DNA of 64,000 nucleotides from Gimesia aquarii (GCF_007748175.1 NZ_CP037422.1:1404528-1468527), one strand, 5' to 3'. Shown: positions 19,273 through 29,106, counted from the stretch's first letter. A program made the numbers and translations. Notes: generated from the sequence alone by a model not told the origin.

Positions 19273-20178
19273 ATGTCAGATCAATCGTACAAGTTTATTG
19301 GTTTACAAGATCAAACTTCGCGGAGAAAATTTTTCAAACAGGTTACCGCGTCTGCACTGGCAGGAAGTCTGGTTTCCCCTCTTACTGCAAAGTCAGCAGA
19401 GGGACAGGCAGAGTCTTCCAAAAGTAAGATTAAAAAAGCCGTCAAGTATCAGATGATTCTGGAGAAAATTGCGGTTCTCGATAAGTTCAAAATGCTAAAA
19501 GATCTGGGATTCGATGGGACGGAGATTCATTATCGCACGAAAGTGGATCCGAAAGAGGTCAGAAAAGCTATTGATGCCACTGGAGTCCAAGTACATGGAT
19601 TTCTAAACAGTAGTCGTGATGAGTTGAAAGATTCGATTGATCAAGCGAAGTACTATGGTGGGACAAGCGTGCTGGTTGTGGCAGGACGCGTTGATCAGAA
19701 AAACCCTTATGATGTTGTTTACCAGCAACAGCAAACCAAGCTAAGAAAGCACCTGCCGTATGCAGAAAAGCAGGGCATCAAATTATTAGTCGAAAATGTC
19801 TGGAATAATTTTCTGCTTAGCCCATTAGAGATGGCGCGTTTCATCGACGAGTTGAAGAGTCCTGCTGCTGGAGTTTATTTTGATGTGGGGAATGTGGTTC
19901 GTTTTGGCTGGCCAGATCAATGGATTCGTGTGCTTGGTCCACGGATTGTAAAACTGGACATCAAAGAATATAGCCGTAAAAAGCAAATCGACGAAGGGCT
20001 CTGGAAGGGTTTTCAAGTGGAGCTCAACGAAGGAGACTGTGATTGGCCATCGGTACGTAAGGCCTTACTAGATATTGGTTACACTCAAGGTTGGGCGACC
20101 GCTGAAGTAAAAGGAGGTGATCGTCAAAGATTACAGGATATTTCAGAACGCATGGATCATGCTCTTGATCTTGCCTGA
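19273..20178 (+). CDS. Tat-exported sugar phosphate isomerase/epimerase family protein
   Basis: 301 aa from ATG 19273, chosen because AGGA is 7 bases upstream. The frame is open from 19192 but adds nothing recognisable. The N-terminus carries a twin-arginine motif SRRKFF followed by a hydrophobic stretch, so it should be exported folded. The rest is a xylose-isomerase-like TIM barrel: DGTEIHYRTKV, LVENVWNNFLLSP (metal-binding Glu), VYFDVGNVVRFGWP (Asp), KLDIKEYSRKK and AEVKGGD (Glu). The oxidoreductase at 20327 follows after 148 bases, the common planctomycete pairing for extracytoplasmic sugar oxidation or epimerisation. Confidence 0.85.
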   Translation: MSDQSYKFIGLQDQTSRRKFFKQVTASALAGSLVSPLTAKSAEGQAESSKSKIKKAVKYQMILEKIAVLDKFKMLKDLGFDGTEIHYRTKVDPKEVRKAIDATGVQVHGFLNSSRDELKDSIDQAKYYGGTSVLVVAGRVDQKNPYDVVYQQQQTKLRKHLPYAEKQGIKLLVENVWNNFLLSPLEMARFIDELKSPAAGVYFDVGNVVRFGWPDQWIRVLGPRIVKLDIKEYSRKKQIDEGLWKGFQVELNEGDCDWPSVRKALLDIGYTQGWATAEVKGGDRQRLQDISERMDHALDLA

Positions 20179-20326
20179 TCCAGAGTTGATAATAAATTAA
20201 TACAATTAAGAAGTGACTTCCCTGTAATTGTCTCCCACAAACATCCTACCACTGGCGAACTCGATGGAAATGGTTCGCTTTATCGAAGACAGAATTCAAT
20301 ATCATCCTGAATGAAAGGTCTTTCCC

Positions 20327-21628
20327 GTGAACGAACATGCCTCCGATCAACAACCATTACAAGCACGTCGTAATTTTTTGAAACAATCATTGGGGACACT
20401 CGCAACGACAGGACTTGTGGTGAATCCTGCACTCACATCGGGGGCTTTTGCTGCCAGTTCAGAAATGATCAAAGTGGGACTGGTTGGTTGCGGTGGACGA
20501 GGGACCGGTGCTGCTGCTCAAACATTGAGGGCTGATCCAAATGTGGAACTGGTTGCTATGGCTGATTCTTTTGGTGACCATCTTGAGAAAAGTTATCAGA
20601 ATCTCAAGAAGACCGAAGTTCAGGACCGTGTGAAAGTAGATGCGGAACACAAATTTGTCGGATTTGATGCATTTCAGAAGTTAATTGACTCCGGTGTTGA
20701 TCTGGTACTCCTGGCAACGCCGCCTCATTTCCGCCCTCAGCATTTAAAAGCCTGTATTGATGCTAATAAACATGTCTTTTGCGAAAAACCTGTAGCTGTG
20801 GACGCTCCCGGAATTCGTTCGGTTTTAAAATCGACTGCAGAAGCCAAGCAGAAAAATTTAACGATTGTTTCCGGGCTTTGCTGGCGTTACGAAACCGGTA
20901 TGCAACAAATGGTTGATAAGATTCATAATGGTGGGATTGGTGATATTATTTCACTACATAGTACGCGCTATCTTGGTGGCGTTGCCAAAATGGTGAAGCG
21001 AAAACCTGAGTGGTCAGATATGGAATACCAGATGCGTAACTGGTATTACTATACTTGGCTCTCTGGTGATTTTAACACAGAACAGTTTGTGCATGAGCTA
21101 GATAAACAGTCCTGGGTGATGGGCGAGTATCCCGTACGTTGTTATAGCGTGGGGGGGCGGCAAACGCGTACTGGTGAAGACTACGGTCACATTTATGATC
21201 ACTTCAGTACGGTGTATGAGTATGCCAACGGAGCCAAATACGTTGCGTCTACGCGACACCAGCAAGGTTGCAGTTCCATGTTCGTGGATACTGTTTCTGG
21301 TACGGAAGGTACAGCGACTCTGATGAAGTATCGGATCGAAGGGAAAAATCCCTGGAAGGGAGCCCGCCGACGTACCAATATGCATCAATTGGAACACAAC
21401 GAAATGTATAAGGCACTCCGAAATGGCGACGTCATCAATAACGGCGAATACATGGCCAACAGCTCGATGATGGGAATTATTGCTCGGATGTCCGCTTATA
21501 CCGGCAAAACACTCACTTGGGAACAAGCCATGAATTCAAAGGAAGACCTCTCTCCTGAGAAATATGATATGGCAATGTCTTTACCGACACCTGAAGTCGC
21601 CACACCTGGAGTGACTCCATTTGTTTAA
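20327..21628 (+). CDS. Tat-exported Gfo/Idh/MocA family oxidoreductase
   Basis: 433 aa. Tat signal QARRNFLKQSLG, then a Rossmann NAD(P) motif (VGLVGCGGRGTGAA) and the EKP signature FCEKPVAVD. The GTG start has AAGG about 9 bases upstream. The family oxidises or reduces sugars or inositols with NAD(P), and glycosidase-type members keep the cofactor bound, which would suit a Tat-exported enzyme. The neighbouring Tat-exported epimerase suggests a shared substrate. Terminator at 21664-21701. Confidence 0.9.
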   Translation: MNEHASDQQPLQARRNFLKQSLGTLATTGLVVNPALTSGAFAASSEMIKVGLVGCGGRGTGAAAQTLRADPNVELVAMADSFGDHLEKSYQNLKKTEVQDRVKVDAEHKFVGFDAFQKLIDSGVDLVLLATPPHFRPQHLKACIDANKHVFCEKPVAVDAPGIRSVLKSTAEAKQKNLTIVSGLCWRYETGMQQMVDKIHNGGIGDIISLHSTRYLGGVAKMVKRKPEWSDMEYQMRNWYYYTWLSGDFNTEQFVHELDKQSWVMGEYPVRCYSVGGRQTRTGEDYGHIYDHFSTVYEYANGAKYVASTRHQQGCSSMFVDTVSGTEGTATLMKYRIEGKNPWKGARRRTNMHQLEHNEMYKALRNGDVINNGEYMANSSMMGIIARMSAYTGKTLTWEQAMNSKEDLSPEKYDMAMSLPTPEVATPGVTPFV

Positions 21629-21663
21629 TCTGCTATTGAAATGAAGCGAGTTCAGGTATATTG

Positions 21664-21701
21664 AACAACCGGCGTGAATGATACATGCCGGTTGTTTTTT
21701 T
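21664..21701 (+). terminator. Intrinsic terminator after the Gfo/Idh/MocA gene
   Basis: A 10-bp perfect stem (21664-21673 with 21687-21696), extendable by three inner pairs to a 7-base loop, then a T run to 21701. Confidence 0.92.
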
Positions 21702-21764
21702 GAATATAAAACAATTCCATAAACTAATTATATGCTGTGTATATTTTTTATCTGGGGGGATGTG

Positions 21765-22670
21765 ATGAGGTCGCTCGCTTATTCACTTCTATATTTAGGT
21801 GTCATGATTTCAACCTGTTTGATTCAAAATGATGCTCGATTATGGGCAGGTAAGAATTCGGCAGAACAGAAACCGGCAGAGTCAAAACTAACGCTCTCTC
21901 GTGAAAAGAATATGCTCTATATTCATGGAGATCATATTCCGGGTGGAAAAATCCCCATCTATTATCTGGAGGCTTACTGTCGTGCGAATTCCACTGATGC
22001 CGACTGGGTGAAACACACTGTTGTGAAACATGAGACTCAGACACTTTCGATGAATGAAGATCGGACGGTGCTCAAGTTGAAGTGCACTGTAGCGGACGGA
22101 ATGACCGTGCATCACAAGATTACCGCGAAAGATGATGAAGTTGATTTCCAGTTAGTTGCCCACAATCCTACAAAACAGCGTTCCGAAGTACATTGGGCAC
22201 AACCATGCATTCGTGTGGGGGATTTCACAGGTCTGGGAAAGTCAGCTACGGATGATAAATATGCCTATATTAAAAAGTCATTTATTTTTCTGGATGGAAA
22301 GCCAGCATTGATGCCGACAAAAAATTGGGCCACCAAGGCGCGCTACATTCCGGGACAGGTTTGGTGTCCGATCAATGTACCTCGTACCGATGTCAATCCC
22401 CGTCCTTTAAGCAAGAACGTTCCCAGTAATGGCTTAATTGGTTGCTATAGTGCTGATAATCAGTGGATTTTTGCGACGGCCTTCGAACCGTATCAGGAGC
22501 TGTTTCAAGGTGTCATTCGGTGTTTGCATGCAGACTTTCGTCTGGGAGGTTTAAAACCAGGTGAGACCAAAACAATTCGGGGGAAAGTGTATATTGTTCC
22601 TGCGGATATGGATGCCTTTGTGAAACGCTATGAACGCGATTTTCCCGAACATACGAAACACAACAAGTAG
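21765..22670 (+). CDS. Secreted hypothetical protein
   Basis: 301 aa from ATG 21765, favoured by the GGGGGGA run 4-10 bases upstream and an immediate signal peptide (LAYSLLYLGVMIS). The frame is also open from 21732. The mature part is beta-rich (KLTLSREKNMLYIHG, VHHKITAKDDEVDF, HWAQPCIRVGDFTG), with PGETKTIRGKVYIVP near the end, suggesting a sugar-mutarotase-like beta sandwich. I do not recognise a named family. It is convergent with the lipoprotein gene, 22 bases away. It follows the oxidoreductase terminator, so it is likely an independent transcript. Confidence 0.75.
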   Translation: MRSLAYSLLYLGVMISTCLIQNDARLWAGKNSAEQKPAESKLTLSREKNMLYIHGDHIPGGKIPIYYLEAYCRANSTDADWVKHTVVKHETQTLSMNEDRTVLKLKCTVADGMTVHHKITAKDDEVDFQLVAHNPTKQRSEVHWAQPCIRVGDFTGLGKSATDDKYAYIKKSFIFLDGKPALMPTKNWATKARYIPGQVWCPINVPRTDVNPRPLSKNVPSNGLIGCYSADNQWIFATAFEPYQELFQGVIRCLHADFRLGGLKPGETKTIRGKVYIVPADMDAFVKRYERDFPEHTKHNK

Positions 22671-22692
22671 GATCGTTTTTAAATTAGCGATA

Positions 22693-24189
22693 TCAACGAT
22701 TGACCGTGGTCGGTTCACTAACGCGCGTAACCAGTTTTTTAGCATCCGCACCACTGATGGTGACCTCGAATTCACCATCTCCCGAGCTAATTGATTTAAC
22801 AAGAATGGTGTAACGCAGGAAAGCATCCGCTGGAAGCTCTCTCACTGGAGAAACCTTTAAAATGTTTTGATTTACTTCAGGACGTAAATTCAGTTTTTGA
22901 TTTCCCTGATGTGCTTCGACGGAAACGACGCGAAACATACGCGGAATCTTTGCCTGCAGAGAAATATCTCTGGCAGGTTGTAAGCCTCGGTTTTCGATAC
23001 TGACTTCATAGGTTGTCTCTTCGCCACGCGTAATCGGGTCTTTTGTATCTCGGACCCGCACATCCAGGACACCTTGTAGGGGTGCCACTTTTAAACAGGC
23101 TGAGGCCTGTTCATTTGGAAGCTCAGGACTGGAGACCATGACCTGTAAGCAGGCATGTTCGGCCGCAACCTCACAATCAAATTCGACTTGTAACTGAACC
23201 CCTTCCCCTTTACGGATCTTGTCTAATGACCATTTCAATTGCCCTGTCTCACGTTCTGAACCAATAGAAGCTTCGCGTGGAACAAAGACTGCGTCATAAG
23301 AGATGACTGCCTGAATATTATTTAAATCGACATCTGACACATTTGACAATTTCACAATATATTCTGCACGACTTCCAACGGTTCTCAGGGAAGGGCCGAT
23401 GACTGACAGGTCCAGTTGTTTCTTCTCGTATTCTACACAGACAGATTTCCAGACCAGTTCTTCTCCATTGGCAATGGCGCGAAACCGGCAGCAATGATTT
23501 CCTAGAATATCGCTGTAGAGTGTTAACGAAATTTCCTTGGACTCACCTGGCTGCAAGGTCCCCAGACGTTGTCCGATTTTCTTTTCACGTCTCCCCGGAA
23601 AGAGGAACTCGGTATCAAATTCACACTCGACAAGTACGTTTCTGACGGCACGGTCTCCAACATTTTTGGCAATGACATAGAATGTTGCACCACTCCCCAA
23701 CTGTCGTTTGGGGATGACATCCACAGACAATTCCAGCGGGCCTGTTGTTGCGGGGGCTGTCATCTTTGGACCAGATTGCAATTTTGGACCAGACTTTGAC
23801 TGTGGGGATTTTTTTAGATAATCCGGACGTTTTAACTCTGGCCGAGGAGAGATCCGTTCGGGTAGATCACGGGGCTGAGGTGGCAGATTCCGATTCACAG
23901 ATTCAGGAACAGCAAACAAATCTTTTTCAGGCTCTGAGTTCTGTGGTTGTTTTTGGCGAATGGTCTCCGGATTAACCCTCTGTGTTTCCCGAGATTGTGA
24001 AGTGGGGTTTTGTGGAGGATTCTCCAATGATTCATTTTGCGGATCTAATGGTGGCGGATTAGTCAGTTTCCAGGAGGAACGTTGTCCCGGCGCAAGGGAA
24101 GAGCAGGCAGATACAACCGCTGTGAGCATTAACAGTAGCAGCATTCCTGAAGTAGGTTTCGAAAATGGCCGAATCTGACTACCCGGCAT
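22693..24189 (-). CDS. Lipoprotein with CARDB/DUF11-like beta-sandwich repeats
   Basis: 498 aa. The N-terminus is a lipoprotein signal (LLLLMLTAVVSAC, lipobox VSAC), then a Pro/Gln/Glu-rich low-complexity linker to about residue 145. After it come three Ig-like repeats of the CARDB/DUF11 type: LELSVDVIPKRQLGSGATF, LDLSVIGPSLRTVGSRAEY and LDVRVRDTKDPITRGEETTY start successive domains. Such domains mediate protein assembly or binding at the cell surface. The start is ATG. A 422-base gap lies upstream. Function unknown. Confidence 0.8.
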   Translation of the reverse strand: MPGSQIRPFSKPTSGMLLLLMLTAVVSACSSLAPGQRSSWKLTNPPPLDPQNESLENPPQNPTSQSRETQRVNPETIRQKQPQNSEPEKDLFAVPESVNRNLPPQPRDLPERISPRPELKRPDYLKKSPQSKSGPKLQSGPKMTAPATTGPLELSVDVIPKRQLGSGATFYVIAKNVGDRAVRNVLVECEFDTEFLFPGRREKKIGQRLGTLQPGESKEISLTLYSDILGNHCCRFRAIANGEELVWKSVCVEYEKKQLDLSVIGPSLRTVGSRAEYIVKLSNVSDVDLNNIQAVISYDAVFVPREASIGSERETGQLKWSLDKIRKGEGVQLQVEFDCEVAAEHACLQVMVSSPELPNEQASACLKVAPLQGVLDVRVRDTKDPITRGEETTYEVSIENRGLQPARDISLQAKIPRMFRVVSVEAHQGNQKLNLRPEVNQNILKVSPVRELPADAFLRYTILVKSISSGDGEFEVTISGADAKKLVTRVSEPTTVNR

Positions 24190-24611
24190 GTACAGACCTC
24201 AATCCTCAATAAATTAAAAGTAAACGTATCTCTTTAAAGTTTACCATGCAAACTTGAGTTCAACAGAGAAAGAATAAGGTGTTTTTTTAAATAGTAAGAG
24301 CGTTAAAATGGATATGAAATCTACTTTCATCCGCATTACATTTCTCGTGACCAATGAAACGATTCAAACGAATGATAGGCCTGATTCTCAGGAATTATCG
24401 ATACAGTTTTATGCAATGAGAGAAACATGATAAAACGTGCGGAAATCAGTGAGATGCAGACTCCTTTCAATTAACAAATAAGCTCATAGTCTTTAGACTA
24501 AAACAATTAAGACGATGGTTTGGTTTGCGACTATCAGCCAGATCCCAATGGCGATTTCCCACTCCTCATAGGTCGTTTTTTTGTAATACTGAAAACGAAT
24601 AAGGTACGATT
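24190..24611. other. Intergenic region between divergent genes
   Basis: 422 bases. The only unusual content is a minus-strand frame ending at 24493 with a transmembrane-like C-terminus but no credible start codon. Otherwise I see nothing. Promoters of the flanking divergent genes are expected here. Confidence 0.5.
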
Positions 24612-25673
24612 TTGAACGTATTTGTGTCTGAATTTCTCTGTAGTGGGGCCTGTGAGATATCAAGTAGGGATGCTTCTATACTGGTAGAAGGAACCGCGAT
24701 GTTAGAGGCGGTGATCGCTGATTTGATCTCCATCCCCAATTACAACATTATCACATGCATACAGGAAGATCTGACAACAGCCATTCCCAATTTCAGTCAA
24801 TGGGAACAGGATGGTCGTTTGCAAGTCCATCGAGTGGGTGATCCAAGGGAGGAACAAGCTTGCTTCGAACAAGCTTGTCGACAGTCTGATATTGTATGGA
24901 TTATCGCTCCGGAATTTGATGAAATTCTTTCTTCAAGAACCGAGCGAGCAATCCAATTGGGGGCATATGTTGTTGGTTCTGATTTGAAATCGATTAACCT
25001 GTCTGCGGATAAGTGGCGATTGTATGAATTTTTACATGATCGCTCGATTCCTACGATCTCAACTTTATTACTTGAAAGTCAACAGCTGACTTTCCCTTGT
25101 ACCTTTCCCTGTGTCATCAAACATCGTTTTGGTGCAGGAGGTTTGGGATTGCATTATTTCACACAGCTTGATGACTGGCAGGAACAATTCTCGCATAGAC
25201 AAGTAAATCATTCAGAATATATCGTGCAACCTTTTGTTTCTGGCAAGATGCTTTCCGCAGTGGTTCTGGTCAATTCCCATTGCAGAGAGTTTTTCCCCAT
25301 AGGAGAACAGCGGATCTGCTGGGAATCCGGTTTTCAATATCAGGGAGGAGCGATCCCGAGTGAGCTTGCCATTGATGTGACGCAATCCGTTCAGAATCTA
25401 CTCCAACGTTTGTGTAATGAGTTACCGGGCCTTGCGGGATATGTGGGATTTGACCTTCTACTGCCAGACGAGAACCCCACGGATCCATTGGTTGTCGAAA
25501 TCAATCCGAGATTGACAACAAGCTATACGGGTTATCGTCAACTCACACAGGAGAATCTGGCTCAACGGATTGTTGATTCTGAAACGGCCTTCCCATTACT
25601 CAAGTGGGACGAAACACGGGGAGTTCAATTTCGACCCGATGGAACTGTTTTAATCAACCAGATGCAGTCTTAG
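24612..25673 (+). CDS. mfnD: ATP-grasp protein, MfnD-like (methanofuran pathway)
   Basis: 353 aa from TTG 24612, with AAGG upstream. The N-terminal NVFVSEFLCSGAC resembles the small domain start of MfnD-like ligases. The ATP-grasp core shows VIKHRFGAGGLGLHYF near 168-183, YIVQPFVSGKMLS near 203-215, GYVGFDLLLPDE near 276-287 and metal-binding VVEINPRLTTSYTGY near 294-308 (E296, N298). MfnD in methanogens ligates glutamate to tyramine in methanofuran synthesis, and planctomycetes and methylotrophs use homologues with H4MPT-linked C1 genes. The next gene belongs to the same pathway, 15 bases away, supporting the call. The substrate remains inferred. Confidence 0.75.
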   Translation: MNVFVSEFLCSGACEISSRDASILVEGTAMLEAVIADLISIPNYNIITCIQEDLTTAIPNFSQWEQDGRLQVHRVGDPREEQACFEQACRQSDIVWIIAPEFDEILSSRTERAIQLGAYVVGSDLKSINLSADKWRLYEFLHDRSIPTISTLLLESQQLTFPCTFPCVIKHRFGAGGLGLHYFTQLDDWQEQFSHRQVNHSEYIVQPFVSGKMLSAVVLVNSHCREFFPIGEQRICWESGFQYQGGAIPSELAIDVTQSVQNLLQRLCNELPGLAGYVGFDLLLPDENPTDPLVVEINPRLTTSYTGYRQLTQENLAQRIVDSETAFPLLKWDETRGVQFRPDGTVLINQMQS

Positions 25674-25688
25674 AGAGTAGTTCAATTG

Positions 25689-26708
25689 ATGTATGTGATT
25701 GGTTTGGATATTGGTGGTGCAAACATCAAATCAGCGGACAGCGATGGTGCCGCCAGGACGATTCCATTTGCGCTTTGGAAAACTCCTCAATTGTTAAAAG
25801 CAACATTACAGGAGTTACTCTCAGGTTTTCAACGTCCCGATCTGGTGGCGGTAACGATGACAGGTGAATTAGCGGACTGCTTCCCAACAAAAGCGACGGG
25901 TGTAGATCAAATTTTATCTGCAACCGAAGAAGCGGTGGCTCCTGTTCCCTTAGTTGTCTGGCAGACAGGGGCAGAGTTCCTGCCAACTGATATCGCCAGA
26001 GAATTTCCACTATTGGTTGCTGCCGCGAATTGGCATGCACTGGCGACTTGGCTAGGCCGGATGATTCCTGATCAAAATGGGATTCTGTTAGATATTGGAT
26101 CAACGACCACAGACATTATTCCATTAGAAAATGGTATTCCCATTGCGGAAGGACTGACGGACGTTGAGCGATTGCTTTCTCGCGAGTTGGTTTATACTGG
26201 TGGACGTCGGACGCCACTTGCGATGATTGATCAGCAGGTCCCGTTCCGAGGTCAATGGTGTCCATTAGCGGCAGAATGTTTTGCCACGGCATTGGATCTC
26301 TATTTACTGCTCGAGGAGAATACCGAGAATCTGCATGATCACGATACGGCTGATGGAAATCCGGCGACTCAAGATAACGCTTATGCTCGAATTGCCCAGT
26401 CTGTTTGTTGTGATGTTTCAGAAATGACAAGAGCAGAGGCCGTGGAAGTTGCTCATTATCTGGCTGAGCAACAGCAGAAGCAGATTAACCAGGCTTTAAA
26501 TCAAGTCGTGGATCAAATGTCAGTACCACCAATGGCAGTATTGATGAGTGGAAGTGCCGTTTTTCTGGCCGAAAAAATTATTAGAGCTCACCCGGTTTTA
26601 AGCGAGACTGTCATTACAAATGTCGCAGAAATCTTTGATCGATCGATTTCGAATGCGGCCTGTGCGTTTGCCGTCGCGCGCCTGGCGGCAGAAAGGGTTC
26701 GGATTTAA
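25689..26708 (+). CDS. mfnF: Hydantoinase/oxoprolinase-fold protein, MfnF-like
   Basis: 339 aa from ATG 25689, next to an in-frame TTG at 25686. ASKHA-fold motifs are visible: GLDIGGANIKSA at the start, LLDIGSTTTDIIPLENG near residue 140, and YTGGRRTPL near 175. This is the pattern of the family named H4MPT-linked C1 transfer pathway protein. In methanogens MfnF joins the furan and tyramine-glutamate parts of methanofuran. Only 15 bases separate it from the MfnD-like gene, and both lie in one probable operon. A 361-base gap follows. Confidence 0.78.
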   Translation: MYVIGLDIGGANIKSADSDGAARTIPFALWKTPQLLKATLQELLSGFQRPDLVAVTMTGELADCFPTKATGVDQILSATEEAVAPVPLVVWQTGAEFLPTDIAREFPLLVAAANWHALATWLGRMIPDQNGILLDIGSTTTDIIPLENGIPIAEGLTDVERLLSRELVYTGGRRTPLAMIDQQVPFRGQWCPLAAECFATALDLYLLLEENTENLHDHDTADGNPATQDNAYARIAQSVCCDVSEMTRAEAVEVAHYLAEQQQKQINQALNQVVDQMSVPPMAVLMSGSAVFLAEKIIRAHPVLSETVITNVAEIFDRSISNAACAFAVARLAAERVRI

Positions 26709-27069
26709 TAGATTGTTGCTTAGGATCTGTCGTCAGCTAATCTGGAGTTAGTAATCATTGAATTATATAAGTCTATTGAAAATAAACGCTTATATGATTG
26801 TGCGTAGTGCAGTTATGACCACTTTCTTTACGGTTTCCTAGTCTAAGAGTGGTTGACTCATTTTTCATACTTGTGTTATCTTTCGCCTCTTGTAAGTGCT
26901 TACTGGCGATCGTTTTTTGAGCCAAAGTCATTTTTCCTGCTGCCATATTTTCCAGCCGAACGGATGGAATCAGGGATATGGTGCAGTGTTTACTGTATTT
27001 TGATTGGAACTGTGACTAAAAACATAAAGCCGAAATAACTTCCCTCATTCAGCGATGGAGCGCGAAAAT
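26709..27069. other. Intergenic region upstream of glmS
   Basis: 361 bases with no convincing gene. One open frame (26853-27038) encodes an unlikely Phe/Tyr-rich peptide. I looked for glmS ribozyme-like structure and could not support one. The GGAG at 27057-27060 is the glmS Shine-Dalgarno. Confidence 0.5.
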
Positions 27070-28932
27070 ATGTGTGGAATTGTCGGATATATCGGACATC
27101 GAGAGGCGGGGTCTGTATTGATCCAAGGTCTGCAAAAACTGGAATATCGGGGATATGACAGTTCCGGTGTTGCCATTCATGAGAGTCCTTCTATCCAGAT
27201 TCGTAAGAAAAAAGGCCGGGTCTCCGAAATGGCGGCGCTCTTTAAAGCGAGTCCTGTTGCAGGAACATTGGGAATTGGCCATACACGCTGGGCAACACAT
27301 GGTGAGACCAATGACCAAAATTCACACCCGCATGTTGGGGGTAACGGAGAAGTCGTCATTGTGCATAACGGAGTCATTGAAAATTATTCTTCGCTCCGCA
27401 CTCAGCTACAGGCACTGGGATATGTTTTCCGTACAACGACTGATACAGAAACTGTTGCGCATTTACTGTCTCATCATCTGGAAGAGCAGATTAAGCTGGG
27501 CGCTGATCCGTCAGAGCTTTCGACCTATCTTAAAGTTGTCGAAATTACGCTATCGAAATTAAAGGGAACTTATGGCTTGGTGATCATGTTCCAGGATCTT
27601 CCCAATCTGTTGATAGCGGCTCGATTGGGAAGCCCGTTAGTGATCGGTGTGGGCAAAGGGGAACATTTTATTGCCAGCGATGCAAGTCCTCTGATTGGAT
27701 ATACTGATGAAGTCATCTATCTCTCTGATCATGAGATCGCAGTTATCACTGAAGATGAAGTTGAAGTCATTCACCGCGATGAGGGTCAGCAGAAATTATC
27801 GATTCAGACTTTAGATCAGGTAAGTGTTGATTCCGATCTGGGTGACTTTGAGCATTACATGCTGAAAGAAATCTTTGAGCAGCCTCAGACACTTGAGAAT
27901 GCGATGCGAGGTCGTATTGATGAAGATGAGGCAACCGCGAAATTTGGTGGATTGAACCTGTCTGCGCAGCAGCTGAGAAACATTGACCGAGTCGTCTTAA
28001 CGGCTTGTGGAACGAGTTGGCATTCTGGATTAGTAGGTGAGTATCTCCTGGAAGAATTTGCCAGGATACCAACCGAGGTCGAATATGCTAGTGAATTACG
28101 GTATCGGAATCCTCCAATTTCAAACGATACCATGATTTTCGCCATTACCCAAAGTGGTGAAACGGCAGATACTCTGGCAGCGATGAGAGAATGCAAACGA
28201 AAAGGTCATCCCACATTGGCGATTTGTAATGTGGTTGGCTCTTCAATCGCCCGTGAAGCAGATGGTGGAATTTATTTGCATGCCGGTCCTGAAGTGGGAG
28301 TGGCTTCGACCAAAGCCTTTACATCCCAGGTGATGGTCATGATTCAATTGGCACTATTTTTGGGGAGAATGAGGCATCTCTCTTACCCTGCAGGTCGCAG
28401 AATTATTGATGCGATCCAAAAAATTCCCGATCAAATTCAGAAATGTCTTGAGTGTAATGATCTCATCAAAGACATTTCCAACAAGTACTGTAATTTCAAT
28501 AATTTTCTCTATCTGGGTCGGCTTTATAATTTTCCCGGGGCATTGGAGGGGGCACTGAAACTCAAAGAGATCAGCTATATACACGCTGAAGGTTACCCGG
28601 CAGCCGAAATGAAACATGGCCCGATTGCGCTGGTTGACGAAGAGACCCCCAGTGTTTTTGTTGTTCCACGCGGACAGATATATCCCAAAGTCATGAGTAA
28701 TCTGGAAGAGGTGAAAGCGCGTAAAGGGCCTGTGATTGCCATTGCCTGTGAAGGGGACAAAAAAATTGCTGATATTGCTGACGATGTCATTTATGTCCCA
28801 GACGTTGAAGATTTCTTACAGCCTCTCGTTACCGCGATTCCGTTGCAACTCTTATCATATCATATCGCTGTATTACGAGGCTGTAATGTAGACCGCCCCC
28901 GGAACCTGGCAAAGAGTGTTACAGTAGAGTAG
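27070..28932 (+). CDS. glmS: Glutamine--fructose-6-phosphate aminotransferase GlmS
   Basis: 620 aa. Makes glucosamine-6-phosphate from fructose-6-phosphate and glutamine, the first step toward UDP-GlcNAc, lipid A and peptidoglycan. ATG 27070 is chosen although the frame opens at 27055, because the catalytic Cys must follow the initiator Met (MCGIVGYIG) and GGAG lies 9 bases upstream. The class II glutaminase domain covers about 1-225 (GHTRWATHG). Two SIS sugar-isomerase domains follow (TACGTSWHSG near 310, QSGETADTLAA, VASTKAFTSQ), and the C-terminus ends KSVTVE. Fits with murC-murB in the same window. No signal peptide, cytoplasmic. Confidence 0.96.
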   Translation: MCGIVGYIGHREAGSVLIQGLQKLEYRGYDSSGVAIHESPSIQIRKKKGRVSEMAALFKASPVAGTLGIGHTRWATHGETNDQNSHPHVGGNGEVVIVHNGVIENYSSLRTQLQALGYVFRTTTDTETVAHLLSHHLEEQIKLGADPSELSTYLKVVEITLSKLKGTYGLVIMFQDLPNLLIAARLGSPLVIGVGKGEHFIASDASPLIGYTDEVIYLSDHEIAVITEDEVEVIHRDEGQQKLSIQTLDQVSVDSDLGDFEHYMLKEIFEQPQTLENAMRGRIDEDEATAKFGGLNLSAQQLRNIDRVVLTACGTSWHSGLVGEYLLEEFARIPTEVEYASELRYRNPPISNDTMIFAITQSGETADTLAAMRECKRKGHPTLAICNVVGSSIAREADGGIYLHAGPEVGVASTKAFTSQVMVMIQLALFLGRMRHLSYPAGRRIIDAIQKIPDQIQKCLECNDLIKDISNKYCNFNNFLYLGRLYNFPGALEGALKLKEISYIHAEGYPAAEMKHGPIALVDEETPSVFVVPRGQIYPKVMSNLEEVKARKGPVIAIACEGDKKIADIADDVIYVPDVEDFLQPLVTAIPLQLLSYHIAVLRGCNVDRPRNLAKSVTVE

Positions 28933-29106
28933 TGAAATCAGGGAAGAGCAAAGGCTGGTTTCTGTGTTTCTGATGTTGAAAAAGGACTTTCATTCTTGAG
29001 AAAACATGGGCTTTCTCCCTGAAAACAGCAAAATACAGACATACCTCTCCTGAAAGTGCGAAAATTAAACTTTCCTGATTTGGTTTAATTCTGCGTTCCG
29101 CATAGA

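Noticed and set aside
24493-24611. Minus-strand frame with a transmembrane-like C-terminal segment upstream of mfnD
   Set aside because: No ATG/GTG/TTG start or Shine-Dalgarno in reach; the frame overlaps the mfnD start. Most likely chance.
26853-27038. 61-codon ORF upstream of glmS
   Set aside because: Aromatic, low-quality sequence without a recognisable motif and no good start context.
26709-27069. Possible glmS ribozyme before glmS
   Set aside because: No conserved core or pseudoknot pattern could be traced by eye, and glmS ribozymes are not typical of planctomycetes.
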